From: Coriolopsis trogii
Lineage: Eukaryota; Basidiomycota; Agaricomycetes; Polyporales; Polyporaceae
Direction of reading: 5' to 3'
Assembly: GCA_020543525.1 (NCBI GenBank)
Contig: JAHYIO010000001.1
Location: 1,116,001-1,180,000, forward strand
DNA: 64,000 nucleotides
Below the pieces are notes generated by a model, which saw only the letters and a list, made by a program, of their open reading frames with translations, did no database searches and was not told the DNA's origin. The position numbers and the translations under genes are program-made. Below are positions 23,346 through 34,305 of this stretch, in pieces. Every line of letters starts with the position of its first letter. Positions within the stretch are counted from its first letter, which is position 1.

Positions 23346-24893
23346 TCAGACGCTTGGCATGTCTTCTGTAGGCGCGCTCGCTCCTGGCGCCATGCGTTCC
23401 CCTCTCAGCCGTGTACCTTCCTTCCGAGCCACATTGGGTTGCTCGAAGCTTCCCATGCCCTCCAGTCCCCAGCGCCCCATCATCGCCTTATCCTCGTCCC
23501 AGGGTGAGCCTGGAAGGCAGCAGTCGGTCAGCCTCGATCGTACCAGAGTACCTTCCCTCGTACGTACAAGGCGTGGTCAACATCTGCTCCCCCGTAAACA
23601 CCGCGTTGGCGCCAGCCATGAAACACATGGCTTGCTGCGTCTCGTCTAGTGTTTGCCTACCGGCGGCAAGCCGAATGATAGTTCCTGGCAGTACGATCCT
23701 GGCCGTCGAGATCGTACGCAGAATGGCTTGGTACGGTACGGGCTACCGAGCAATTGCTCACGTCAGGACTGCTTTTGCTGACATGCACGCGATCCGTCGC
23801 ACCTCGTTGTTCTCCAGCGGCGTCCCCTTGATAGGAACAAGAGCGTTGACCGGGAACGACTCTGGATGCTCTGGCATGCTATCCTCGGCATGAGCGCCCA
23901 GATGCCAGATTACGGAAAGGATCCTGTACTTACTTTGCCACCTCCCAAATGAGGCCAACGCGGTCCTTGTCAGACTCACCCAGGCCCAGGATGCCTCCCG
24001 AACAGACACTAATTCCGGCCTCGCGGACTGCAGAAATAGTGTTCAGTCGCTCGTCGTAAGATCGGGTGGTGATGACCTGTGTAGATCAGCGGTCAGCCAC
24101 TCCGTGACAGCGGACAGTCAGACGAGAGCGAACCTCGGGGTAGTATTCGCGCGATGTGTCCAGGTTATGGTTGTATGCGGTCAGACCCCTGCGAGATCAA
24201 TCCATTTGAGCGCACGACAAGCGGCGGGTGACAGCGGGTGCCTACGCTTCCTTGAGCTGTTGGGCCTGCTCTGGCGTCAACATCCCGAGCGTTGTGCACA
24301 CCTCCATGCCCATCCCCCGGATCTCTCGCACCATCGTCAGGATGCGCTCGAACCCGCGCTTCCGTCCGGACAGGTCGCGCCAGGCGGCCCCCATGCAGAA
24401 GCGCGTGCTGCCGTTCTCCTTCGCCTTCCGCGCAGCCTCCAATACGGGCTCGATGTCGACAAGGCGCGACGCCTTGGTTGGAGTCGAGTAGCGCGAGGAC
24501 TGGGAGCAGTAGGAGCCTGCGCGCGGCCGGAGTTTAGACGGTGGAACGCATTTCCCTCAAGAACCCGACCTACAGTCTTCAGAGCAGCCGCCGGCTGGTG
24601 AAACATGAATGTGTCAGAAGGACGGGGATAATGCAGGCACAGGCTATCTGTATTGACTCACTCTTGATGTTCATGAGCGTACACAGTTGGATCTTGTTCG
24701 GATCGTGGTACTGCCTGTGCACGGAGGCAGCCCGGAACACGAGATCGAGCAGCGGCGAGTCATATATCGTCTGGATCTCCTGCTTTGTCCACGAGTGCCG
24801 TGTTGGAGAGGGCGTCGATGGCGCAGCATGGGTGGCCAGAGCACGCTTGAAGTGCACCGAGAGGCGTACGACGGAAGGTCCTGGTCGGAACAT
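23346..24893 (-). CDS. BIO2: Biotin synthase, mitochondrial
   Basis: Eight exons (24893-24662, 24594-24574, 24516-24246, 24188-24134, 24076-23934, 23878-23803, 23742-23568, 23509-23346) give 378 residues. A basic presequence precedes [20 protein letters not shown]. The radical-SAM motif CSEDCSYC (C-x3-C-x2-C) binds the 4Fe-4S cluster, and [29 protein letters not shown] and [17 protein letters not shown] are classic biotin synthase blocks. The enzyme inserts sulfur into dethiobiotin, the last step of biotin synthesis, so the organism probably makes its own biotin. The second exon is only 21 nt and ends within the second cysteine codon of the radical-SAM motif; its donor is GTAGGT. The start ATG begins the presequence. 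Confidence 0.96.
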
Positions 24894-26352
24894 TGCGCCC
24901 GGAAGATACAGAGTTCAGACTCGAAGTATCCTGATATAAGTGTGGCCAACGGTGAGTGCAATACAGGGCCTAGCGGGGATTGAGTGGGCGTACGGGACGA
25001 GCGGGGGACGAAACCAAGCGTTCTTGAGTGCAAAGAGTTTGGGGATGGGTTGATTGGCTCACCCAGAGCACGCGCGCCACCAGAAAATCTAGATCTTATC
25101 TAGGCGGTGTTGACATGTGCGCGCTTGGCGAGTAATGGGCCGCGCGTCATTTGTCTGGGATGTGTTGCTTTCCTTGCATGACTTCTCGGTCTTGAGTTGA
25201 ACTCCTTTCAAGTCAAAGCTAGCAGGCTGAACTCCATGCTCAGCGGGTTCAACTGTACCCATTAATACGCAGGGTTGCATATCTCAGCAGGTGCAAATTG
25301 TGCCCCCCTCTCGATTGTCAACCACTGGCAGCCGCGAGTTTAACGACAAGTTCAGTACGTTTGCGTTTCGACGTCGTTTATGCCTGCTATGCGGCCACTT
25401 ACTCATCTAGTCAAAGTCAAAGTCGACATAGTCATGACTGCTTGGAGTTTTGAAACTCCGTGGCCACGAAGTCATATGATGGTTCCAAGCGAGTTACACG
25501 CCGTGTACGTCTGAGTCGACGTGGTCGCCTCTTCGATATATCCTGCTGGCGGCAGCAGCAACTCGTTGGTGCGAAGGCCTGTCGCTAGTAAAGGTGTCAT
25601 TCCCATTGAATCCTGACTCTGTTGAATGAGGAACATTCACGTCGACGACCGCGTTGGTACCTTTAGCCTGTACTGGTCATTGGTGAGTATGACTTCTCTG
25701 AAGGATGACTGGTGTATTCGAAAGTTTAACACTGGGGCACGCAGACTACATTAACTCGTCCAGCGATATATATATAACTTGGACAACCGTTCAGGCGCCT
25801 GAATTTTGTCAGGCCCTGACGTGGTTATATAGCCACGATGGCGCCAAGATGTTTCCCATCCAAGCGGTAGTTTTCTCAACCGCGGACGCGTAAAGCCTCT
25901 CTTGTCAGAGGGTCAGACTACATATGTGAGAGATTTCAAGGGAGGACACTAAATCTCGTACGCCAATACTCCACTGAAACGAAGACATTATCATTATAGT
26001 ACAGAGTGCAGCTTGGGCTATTGTTACAGATGCGAACATGGCTCTAACGTTCGTAGTGGAGAGCGTATGAGATGCGAGAAGTGTATGAACAGGGTACCAA
26101 TGTCCGGGGTATGCCTGCGTAATCCAATGACGTCGACGATGTGTTGCAACAGATATGACTGTAGAGTGGAGTAAGTGATCATTCGAACGATTACCAGCCG
26201 TCTCAGCGTACCCTTAGCAGAAATTCTATGACGATCAAGCGGCAACGGCGCGTCCGCTGCTCATTTGTCGGTGAGTGTTCTGGGCGTAGTCATGAGCACG
26301 GACGCCTGAATAAGTGCCGAGGTTGCGGTCAGAATCGTAGCGTAGCTTGATA
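24894..26352. other. Intergenic, no supported gene
   Basis: About 1.46 kb upstream of BIO2. Open frames are short (up to about 75 codons) and unrecognisable. A (TA)n run lies near 25766-25777. The part closest to 24894 should include the BIO2 promoter. Confidence 0.45.
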
Positions 26353-26580
26353 TCAGTCATAAGGCGTACCTTGGGAAGACATTTGGCCCTTTTCCGATCC
26401 TCTTGAGGATCCTGGCCTGTCCGACACTGACCGTGGGGGGCTAGCGGACTTGTCCCTGTTCGAACCGTCCTCCATCGTCTGCCGGATGGCGTCCCATTGT
26501 CGGAGGGTATAGGCAGCGAGCTCGCGCGAATAGCGGGCCTTGCGCGCCTCCACGGATTGAGCGTCCTTGTGTGCAGTCAT
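26353..26580 (-). CDS. Small hypothetical protein, 75 residues
   Basis: Single open frame from an ATG at 26580. The first half (SVEARKARYSRELAAYTLRQW) looks like an amphipathic, charged helix; the second half is Ser/Pro/Arg-rich and probably disordered. Composition looks coding-like rather than random, and the frame extends upstream without an ATG that would be preferred. No family is recognised, and it may be a chance frame. Confidence 0.35.
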   Translation of the reverse strand: MTAHKDAQSVEARKARYSRELAAYTLRQWDAIRQTMEDGSNRDKSASPPRSVSDRPGSSRGSEKGQMSSQGTPYD

Positions 26581-27762
26581 GGTGTAGTCGAGTCTCGAAT
26601 GTTGAGGATATGTGTGCTGGGGAGTAGTAGGAGATTGTCTGGAGGGCAGCAGCTGGGGGTTTAGTTCTGGTGCGAGTCCCGCCGGTCGGCGCAAGACAAC
26701 TTATATAGGTTGGGACAGCATGATGCTATTTGGCCACCAACTCCTTAGAATCCACACGAAAGCACCACTACGGGTAATAAGCCATATGACGACATAACCT
26801 ATATAAGGCAACTTTGCAAGTTAGAAGGGCGTCGGGCGTTCCCGATCGGCTGTCACGCCTTCCCCACAACCTTGTGTGCCCCGCATGTCCTCCCGACCTC
26901 CAGTTCGTTTAAATCATCGGGGGTATACACGAGGCTACCAGCACCCCTTCTCGAGTGCCTCGTACCCATTCTTCTCTCACGCGTAGCGGTATGAGATCGT
27001 CGTATTGAGGACTCCAGGCATTTAGTGACTGGGTGCAGTGCCACCACTTCCCCAAGTTGGATCACACCACTGCGGTGCGTACTGCGTATGTAGTGTACAA
27101 CCTTACGCCGGCTCCTCCGATTAGTGAGGGAGCCCTCTGCAGGATCGCGCTCGAGTAGTCTCGACTCTCAACGGCGATGCCCTTGCGCCATCTTGGCCCC
27201 TGCACAAGTGGGTTCAACGCACCAATTGTAACACAGCGCCAGCGAGTATCCAGCTAGTCTCGACTGCTGTTCGCCTTCTGTCAGACCCACTTCCTTACCC
27301 CAGCTGACGTCACAAGTTGTCATTGGAACTTCGAGTTCTGTCACGTATTTTGGAAGATCACACTGACAACGATGGGGGCAGTTCCAAACCAGCTCTGTTA
27401 TACTACAGCGACGACAGCTACATAAAGTTACGAATATACAGAAGATCCCAGACCAATGCAATATGAAGACAGAAGAGAATGCAAAAGGTGTATGATTACA
27501 AACGAAAGCCTAGTTGATATACCGAGAGTCCGGGACGGGGGGGAGGGTTCATGCTACAGATTCGACCAGCAATAACGGAGACAGAAGGGACAGACGAATA
27601 CAGCGCGAGGTGCGCGAGGTAGGGTATGGGTGGGAGCCAAAGTCTTTTCGTGGGTTTTTCGTGAAGGGCGTATGTTCTTCGCGTGACTGAGGCACAGCGA
27701 CAGCATGGGTCATGGATCTCGTCCAGAGCGAATATCGAAGCCGAAAGGACAGGAAATCGCGC
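26581..27762. other. Intergenic, no supported gene
   Basis: No recognisable gene. The part next to 27762 should be the 3' region of the minus-strand BTG-domain gene. A 97-codon minus-strand frame (27168-27461) is rich in Cys and Trp but matches nothing I know. Confidence 0.45.
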
Positions 27763-28788
27763 TTAGGCGCGGAGGGAGCGCCAGTTGGAGCTGGAGCTCG
27801 TCGTCTTCTTGGGGGCAACAACAGGACTCGGCTGTGCAGGCTTGGAAGCGCCACCCAGCATGACACCGCCGGTGAGAACGGTGGTCTTGCCACCGTCGTA
27901 GTTCGTCACCGCAGTCTTAGTGGTGTCGACGAAAATGCGTGCTTGGCGCGCACGCTCGCGACGAGAGAGCTTGACCTTTGACTTCTCCGCGGGAGAGGCG
28001 GCGCAGGAAGACTGGGAGACCGTCGACGAGGAAGAGCCTGTCTCGACAGAGGAAAAGGTATAGCCGGAGTCCGAGCTGGACGAGCTCGAGCGCGAATGCG
28101 AAGAAAGGGTAGAAATGGTGGACATGGGAGAAGATGTGATGGAGCGCTCCGGGACGGGGACGGCGGGGAACTCGCACAGGATGGGAGTGAGCCAGGTCGG
28201 CTCGCGGACCTCGTGGGCAATCAGAGCAAACAGCTCGTCATCGTCCTGGTCAGCTTCCAAAAGCTGCTGCGCGTAGGTCTTGGTGGGCTTGCAAGGCACA
28301 GCGCGCGCCGCAGCCTGAGCCTTGAGCTCGGCCTCCAGGAGTGCCTCCTTCTCGGCAACAGCCCTCTTCTGCTCGATCATGTCGACGGTGTCCTCCGACC
28401 AGATGGTGAAGAACTTGCCGACCTTGCCCGACTCCCAGTTGCCGAAGCGAACTGAGACGCAGCCGGGGTCGATGAAAAGGTCGAACTCCACGTTACCAAG
28501 GAGGGCGATCCACTGGGACCACTCGATACCAGCCATCTTGCATGCTTCGTACACGGCACGGGGGGGAAGTCCGGCGGGAGTAAGGGTGAGGCAACGACGG
28601 CCGGAGCCACGGAGAGGCTCGGAGGGGTTCCAGGAGATGGCGAACGACCTAGTTAGGTTGTGCTCGAGAGCAACCTGCAGCTTGATGATGGCAGTCGCAG
28701 AGTAGCGAGCGATCAACGGGCGAGTGAGGTAGGTGATCGCCTGAGCGAGAGCGAGAGAAAGGGAGCCGAAAGTGGTAGAGGGGGCCAT
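27763..28788 (-). CDS. BTG/Tob anti-proliferative domain protein
   Basis: One uninterrupted exon encodes 341 residues, unusual here because nearly all neighbours have introns. Residues 10-120 fit the BTG/Tob domain: an N-terminal helix with AITYLTRPLI, a WNPSEPLRGSGRRCL segment (box A-like), and a later FDLFIDPGCVSVRFG segment (box B-like). The rest is low complexity, with long Ser runs and a basic KLSRRERARQAR patch. In animals BTG/Tob proteins bind the Caf1/Pop2 deadenylase of the CCR4-NOT complex and promote mRNA poly(A) removal; the same partner is inferred for the fungal protein. No clear PAM2 motif was seen. Confidence 0.85.
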   Translation of the reverse strand: MAPSTTFGSLSLALAQAITYLTRPLIARYSATAIIKLQVALEHNLTRSFAISWNPSEPLRGSGRRCLTLTPAGLPPRAVYEACKMAGIEWSQWIALLGNVEFDLFIDPGCVSVRFGNWESGKVGKFFTIWSEDTVDMIEQKRAVAEKEALLEAELKAQAAARAVPCKPTKTYAQQLLEADQDDDELFALIAHEVREPTWLTPILCEFPAVPVPERSITSSPMSTISTLSSHSRSSSSSSDSGYTFSSVETGSSSSTVSQSSCAASPAEKSKVKLSRRERARQARIFVDTTKTAVTNYDGGKTTVLTGGVMLGGASKPAQPSPVVAPKKTTSSSSNWRSLRA

Positions 28789-30217
28789 TGCGAATGAAGA
28801 CGTTGGTGATTAAAGGGTTGAAAGTAGTGGATGATGCAGTGAGATGCGTCGAGATGTGTGATTGAAGGCTTTGGATCGACCTGCGATAGAGTGCGCGGTG
28901 GTATGCTCGCTAAATGAGATGCGAAGGAATCCGAGTTGCTGGTGATGCGTTCGAAAGTATGGTCGTGTGTAGCGTGTAGCAACCGAGTCTGAGACCGATA
29001 ACAAAGTCTGAAGGAGAAATATGAGCTGCGAATCAATGACTAGGCAATGAGGAAGACAAACCTAACAAGAGCTGGTCTGGAAGAGAACGTGAGGAGAGGA
29101 GTGGCTAGTGGAACTAATGTCCGGGGTGAGGAGACACTAAGCCGGATTGACGAGGGAGTACTTATAGTCATGGTGGTGGAAAAGCGCGCTGACTAGACAA
29201 TGAGGGCCGTGTAAGAGCGGGAATGGCTGAGGCTCGGTAACGAAGCGAGAACAAAAGGCGAGGACTCAACAAAAGGCTTCCTCAACAGTTGCCTAATCAG
29301 GCCACAAGGTTTGTATGGCTGGGCCACGTGTACAAGCGCCTGTAGAAGCCGCCCGCCTGAATGCGTCTGGATGGAGAACAATTGCAGATGCCAGGACCGT
29401 CCCTTGCTTTACGTCCTGCACAGCCCACTCCCATTGTCCTCCACTCGTCCGTTGACGTTTGCCGTGTGCCTCTGTTTGTCTACAGAACGCGAATTTCCAG
29501 TCATTTGTTTGCGCCCTTCTAGACACAATAGCACTGGGATGTAAACGCCATTATCGAGTGTTCTAGGGTTCCCTTCCATATTCTTACGTCCTCTTTAAGC
29601 TCGAGTATGACCGAGGATGCGGAAGCACATAATGGAGATCGCGGGTGTAGCAGATCTGTCCGCTATAGACGGGACTCACCGACGTCCATGTATACATTGT
29701 GGTACGGCACAAGACACATCCCGGTACAACGCCAGACTTCCTATCCCCTTAACGACCCCATAACAAGTGTACCGCGCCGTCGAACCTCTGCCAAATTCCC
29801 CCACATCACTTAGGTCGCAAGTTGCGGCCTCCGTCGTATAGCTGTGGTACACGAACTGCGAAAGCGGCCAAGTCCACTGGTGAGCGACCTTGGCAGATGA
29901 GTCCCAAGCTCCCAACATGAGGGATAGTAGCGAGAGGCACCCAACAGAACAGATATGTTCGAGTTCAGAGCCACAATCGTGATTTCAGCGAGTGAGTCGA
30001 GGGGAGGCGCGCTCCCGGAAGTCGAGTCGATGGCGCAAGGAAACGCCGGCTCAGCCACCCGGACACAAGATTTGAAGTTCCGACAGGTAGTCATCGTTGC
30101 CGGTCAAACCTTATTTTGACCCTCCATCCACGCAGGTAGACCTCAGCGTCGTGCAAAAAGACCACTTCTCTCGTCGCTGACCTCAAGTTCTTCAAGACCC
30201 CTTCGTCCACCTCCAAA
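28789..30217. other. Divergent intergenic, BTG-domain gene / RPS27
   Basis: 1.43 kb with no supported gene. The first few hundred bases should hold the BTG-gene promoter. The last 60 bases before the RPS27 ATG are rich in CT and TTC, like leaders of ribosomal protein genes. Confidence 0.45.
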
Positions 30218-30647
30218 ATGGTGGGTGTCTTGCGCTTTTGCCCTTCCCGCCAGGAGCGGATGCTGAAACATAGGCCATTTCACTAGCCTCTCGCCATCGA
30301 CCTCCTCAACCCTTCCGCTGAGCACGAAAAGCGCAGCCACAAGCTCAAGCGTCTTGTGCAGTCCCCCAACTCCTACTTCATGGATGTGAAGTGCCCTGGT
30401 GCGTGCTCAGGCAGGATCGATGCATGGGCCGTATATTGAGCGATTTTCTCCTATCCAGGCTGCTTTGCCATCACGACCGTCTTCTCGCATGCGCAAACTG
30501 TTGTCCTTTGCGCTGCATGTGGTAGCGTGCTCTGCCAGCCTACAGGGGGTAAGGCAAGACTGACTGAGGGTGCGTCGTTCATTTCGTTCATGATCCCTCG
30601 CTTTGCTGATTCCTGATCCAGGGAGCTCGTACCGTCGGAAGAACTAA
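30218..30647 (+). CDS. RPS27: 40S ribosomal protein S27
   Basis: Four exons (30218-30220, 30287-30398, 30459-30569, 30622-30647) give 83 residues, the family norm being 82-84. The sequence has [20 protein letters not shown], the C4 zinc finger (CPGC then CAAC), TTVFSHAQT and [18 protein letters not shown] at the end. S27e sits on the small ribosomal subunit. The first coding exon contains only the ATG, because the donor GTGGGT follows it directly; this layout is common for ribosomal protein genes. The next exon reads PLAIDLLNP, matching the family N-terminus. Confidence 0.95.
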
Positions 30648-31003
30648 GGTTCACTCTTGGGTCTCTGGTCTCGTCTCTCGCTCTCCATGCAGTAGCGTAG
30701 CCGCACGCATTATCGCATCGATGTCTCATCACGCTCTCTTATGCTCGAAAAGCTTCTCGCCGCGGGTGGTGTATTCTTATGCAATCTATCAACCCACAAC
30801 GTATTCCCCGCATTCTGTCGAGTGGTCCTTTAGCCCTATGCCGGCGTCGACATTGACGTACGTTGCCGATTTTCACTTCTCCTACAGTACTAGCGAGTGT
30901 TGTAGGTTGGATGTATGCGAACTGAATGCATGTATGTATGATGTGAATATCGTTGAGGGAAGATGCATTAGGGGAAAGTATTATAAATCCGTATCATGTA
31001 AGT
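30648..31003. other. Convergent intergenic, RPS27 / thioesterase
   Basis: 356 bases between two facing stop codons. No gene is seen; both 3' untranslated regions must lie here. Confidence 0.5.
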
Positions 31004-32441
31004 CTATAGCTTGGCCAAAGCACCCGAACTACTCTCGCTCCTGGTGTCGACTCTAACGACACCCTCCTGGTTGCAAATGGCTACAAGGGAGCCACTAGGG
31101 GTATACATCTGCACCACACAACTTCAGCGACGAGACTAGGAGGAAGCCGTCAGTACTCACGCGACCGTGAACGGAGGCTCTCCCGTTTGCCGCACGCTCG
31201 CTGATTATCTGCAGGACATCAATGTATGCAAACGAGGGGCCGTGCAGCCTACTTACAACGTATAGGATCCATTCACCACAGTCGAAATTGTCACTAAAGG
31301 GTTAAAAGTCAGCAAGGAACCATGTCTGGAAGAGCTTTCTTATACTCACTCGTAAAAGCTGATGTTATGGTCTAGCGACGTCTGCGATCCGCTCAGCACG
31401 CTTCACGCCCAAGAAGCTGCCGAGGAAGTGCATACCTGCATAACGACCTTGGTTGGTGCTTTGCCACCCTGGTGGACGATGGCGAGGGTGCGGCGAGCAG
31501 CGCTGATGCTGTAAGAAAGGTGTGGACATTCAAACGGCGCGCAACGTAAGAACCGATTGTGCGTACAATTGCGAATCGGATATGTAGCTGAGGATGCACT
31601 ATTGAAAGGAGTTCACCTGAGTACGCCATGCAAATATGCCGGACTACGGTACCTTCTGGAAGGACGCATCGTAACGCACTGGCGTGTTCCTTGCTTTGTG
31701 CCAGTACATGAAAATGGGCAGCCCATCCTTAGGCTCTCTCACGCCCGCAAGGAGTACTTCGATGGGGCTCCGGCGTCGCTCCTAATGGCAGGTTCTCAAA
31801 CCGGTACAGACAAGAGGACTTCCAGACTCACATCCAGCGTAGTGCGGCAGAACTCCTTGACCTTCTCGTCCGTCGTATCTTGCAGCAACCGTTCGTAGAT
31901 GACCTCGATACCCTCGCACTTCTCCGGAGGAGGGACATCCGGAGGCATGGGGTATTGGAACGTGGGTTGCCGGGGTTCGGGGACTTGGAATGAACAAACC
32001 ATCACGAATATGGTCCTCCCTCGCTGTACTGCGCGCACAGCACGAGTGACGTAGGAGCGGCCTTCGCGCACGCGGTCTACATGGTAGAGAATGGGAACGG
32101 CTGCAGAGGCACTGAGGATGAAGTAACACTGTGCTCCATGAGTCGAATCTCTAGTTGATCATTCAACACCTCTCAAACTCACATGTAAAGACTGAAGGTC
32201 CATGGGGGCCTCGAAAGTCAGGGGGTGTGCATGAATCACGGAGAAGAGGTAGACATACGTGCAAACTGTATGTCGGCTCTACACAATTGGTTGCGGACAC
32301 CAACGCTTGCGAGATGACCTGGCCACCGAAAACACCCCTTGCTCGTGCAGGAAGATAGAGGGTCTTCGACCTGTAGAGGTTCACGTCGAGCTGTTCCACT
32401 TCAAGGGCCGAAGATATCTGTTCGTGGTCGGGCTGGGACAT
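31004..32441 (-). CDS. TES1: Peroxisomal acyl-CoA thioesterase II (TesB/ACOT8 family)
   Basis: Ten exons (32441-32259, 32191-32183, 32128-31832, 31781-31653, 31598-31567, 31508-31436, 31381-31350, 31293-31257, 31208-31161, 31108-31004) give 314 residues forming the double hot-dog fold. Family blocks are RARGVFGGQVISQAL, SLHSLHCYF, VREGRSYVTRAVRAVQRG, SLDHNISF and NQEGVVRV. The likely catalytic Asp245, Ser267 and Gln294 are all present. The protein ends in AKL, a good type 1 peroxisomal targeting signal. It should hydrolyse fatty acyl-CoA to free acid and CoA in peroxisomes, supporting beta-oxidation. The second exon is 9 nt and encodes SLH, needed to complete the conserved SLHSLHCYF block. 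Confidence 0.93.
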
Positions 32442-32851
32442 AGTTTCGTGGGCAAGCCTAGCTCAGTACGGCAGCAGGATAGTTGTCTCGGGTAGGCAAC
32501 GGAGTGCTGTCGCACTTGTACGTTGAATAGGGGATTGCGCGAGGGATGGCAAGAGATAGCTCCATCAAATATGCAGTTGTCTGTCGTTGGCGTCCCGGCA
32601 ACGGAGAGCCTACTCCCGAGCGTAAACGGAAAGGTCGATGACCTTGCTTCTCCGAGGGGGCAACCGGCTATGTCTCATACCCGAATGCCGGCAGTCTCGT
32701 ACGGCGGAGCCATCCTCCATGCAGTGTTGCCATCCTCCATGCAGTGTTGCCATCCTCCATGCAGTGTTGCCCCTCCCAGCCAGAATTATGATAGATATGC
32801 AGTACGCGAGTGTTGGGTACCGTTAATAACAGGCCTAATAACAGCCCTCGC
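32442..32851. other. Intergenic, thioesterase promoter side
   Basis: 410 bases between the thioesterase start and the RAD14 stop, both on the minus strand. Apart from the 3 x 20-bp tandem repeat nothing stands out. Confidence 0.5.
32711..32770. repeat. Tandem repeat, 3 copies of 20 bp
   Basis: Three identical adjacent copies of CATCCTCCATGCAGTGTTGC at 32711-32730, 32731-32750 and 32751-32770. They lie just past the RAD14 stop codon and upstream of the thioesterase, so copy-number change would not affect a protein. Confidence 0.95.
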
Positions 32852-34053
32852 TCACAACTCCTCTACTTCGATGGCAAATCCACACTCGTGACATACTTGT
32901 TTGCCAACACCATCTGCCCCCTTCTCTACTGTACCGAAGGTATGCTTATGCTCCTTGTCCTTTCGCTTCTGCCATACCGTCTCTCGTGTCCGACGTCGCA
33001 GCTCTTTCAGACCTTCCTCGAATTTCTTGTTCTTTTTCTTCTTCTTCTCGTTAACGCGCTTTTGCCATTCAGCGTCCAGGGCTTCGGGTGAACCCCATTT
33101 CTTCCAAGCAAACTCCTCAACTTGACAACGCAGGAAGAGCATCATGTTCGCGAAAGTCGACTTGTGGGGGTTAGCTTTGAGCAGGTGCGGCATCAGCTCT
33201 TGGTCTCGGAGCTCGGCTGAAGCAGGGAATTTAGTCTTCATGTACATATGAGTGTTCGGTTACTCACGATCAGTCAGGAGATAATCCTAGATGGAATTCC
33301 ATCAGCTCGACATTACACAGGATGTGGTGCTGCGACTTGCCTCTTTACACTCTGTCTTCGTCAAGAGACTATACTTCTCAGGCTTCTCGTTCTTGCACTT
33401 GTTGCAAACGAGACAACGGAAGACCTTGCGGAAGGTTGGATCAATATCCACTGAATTGCACTCCTGACACCGGGGGTTGAGTTGAGGATCCAAATATATA
33501 GCTGAACGCACGATAAGCCAACGAGCATTCATTTCGACGGTCTCGGACTCACCGGGCTCCAAACTTTGCATGGCTCTCTGCCGCTCACGCTCCTTCTCTT
33601 TCGCCCGGAAATCCTCATCCACCTCCTTGCCATCCTCGACCAAAAAGCCTCCCTTCGAGTTGACCATTTTTGATAGGTCATATTCAAAGTACTTCCCTAG
33701 GCGCGAGTCACGCTTTAGCTTGGCGGGAGGCTTTGGAGCGGTAGGCGAGGTGGATGCAGCCGGAACCACACCGAGAGGACGCTTGCCATTCGCATTTACG
33801 GAAGAAGACGACGATGCTTGTTCCTCACGCTCGCGCTGCCTGGCCTTTGCTGGATTGTCATGAGCATATCCTGGTACCTCTCAGATTCGATAGACGCACC
33901 TTTGAGACGGTTAAGTTCAATGTGCTTCACTTGTTCAGGGGTGAGATCCAGGTTCTGAGGTTCCCTTGGCGGAGGCGTCGTGAAACGGGAACTCGACGCT
34001 ACAGGTTGCATTGCTTCAGTGGAATTTGACGAGTCGTGGACTGAGAAAGCCAA
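32852..34053 (-). CDS. RAD14: DNA repair protein RAD14 (XPA homologue)
   Basis: Five exons (34053-33900, 33849-33553, 33501-33341, 33286-33268, 33216-32852) give 331 residues. The XPA zinc finger is C162-x2-C165-x17-C183-x2-C186, followed by the XPA signature TKTECKEDYLLTDPELRD and the basic DNA-binding domain with NPHKSTFANMMLFLRCQVEEF. RAD14/XPA verifies damage in nucleotide excision repair and recruits the repair complex. The intron after KTECKE starts with GC (AG|GCAAGT ... CTAG), and the next exon is only 19 nt. The 51-nt intron at 33502-33552 is a multiple of three without a stop, so its retention would add 17 residues just before the zinc finger. Confidence 0.94.
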
Positions 34054-34305
34054 CGGGTACAGCGCGCAAGCTGGAGATGGGAGTTATCAATTGAGTCGGC
34101 TCGAGTCAGGCTGCCGCTGACACAGAGCGCGAGTGACGCGTGACGTAACGCGCCAAATTACTCACGTGAGGATCTCACTTCACCCCGCCTGTGCCTCGCG
34201 ATGAACAGTACCAGTTCCCAAATACAACAGATAAAAGAGTATACAAACAGACAGCTTGAAACGTCTCCCTAGCAATACACTAGTGAGTTCCTCCAGCAAA
34301 CTATT

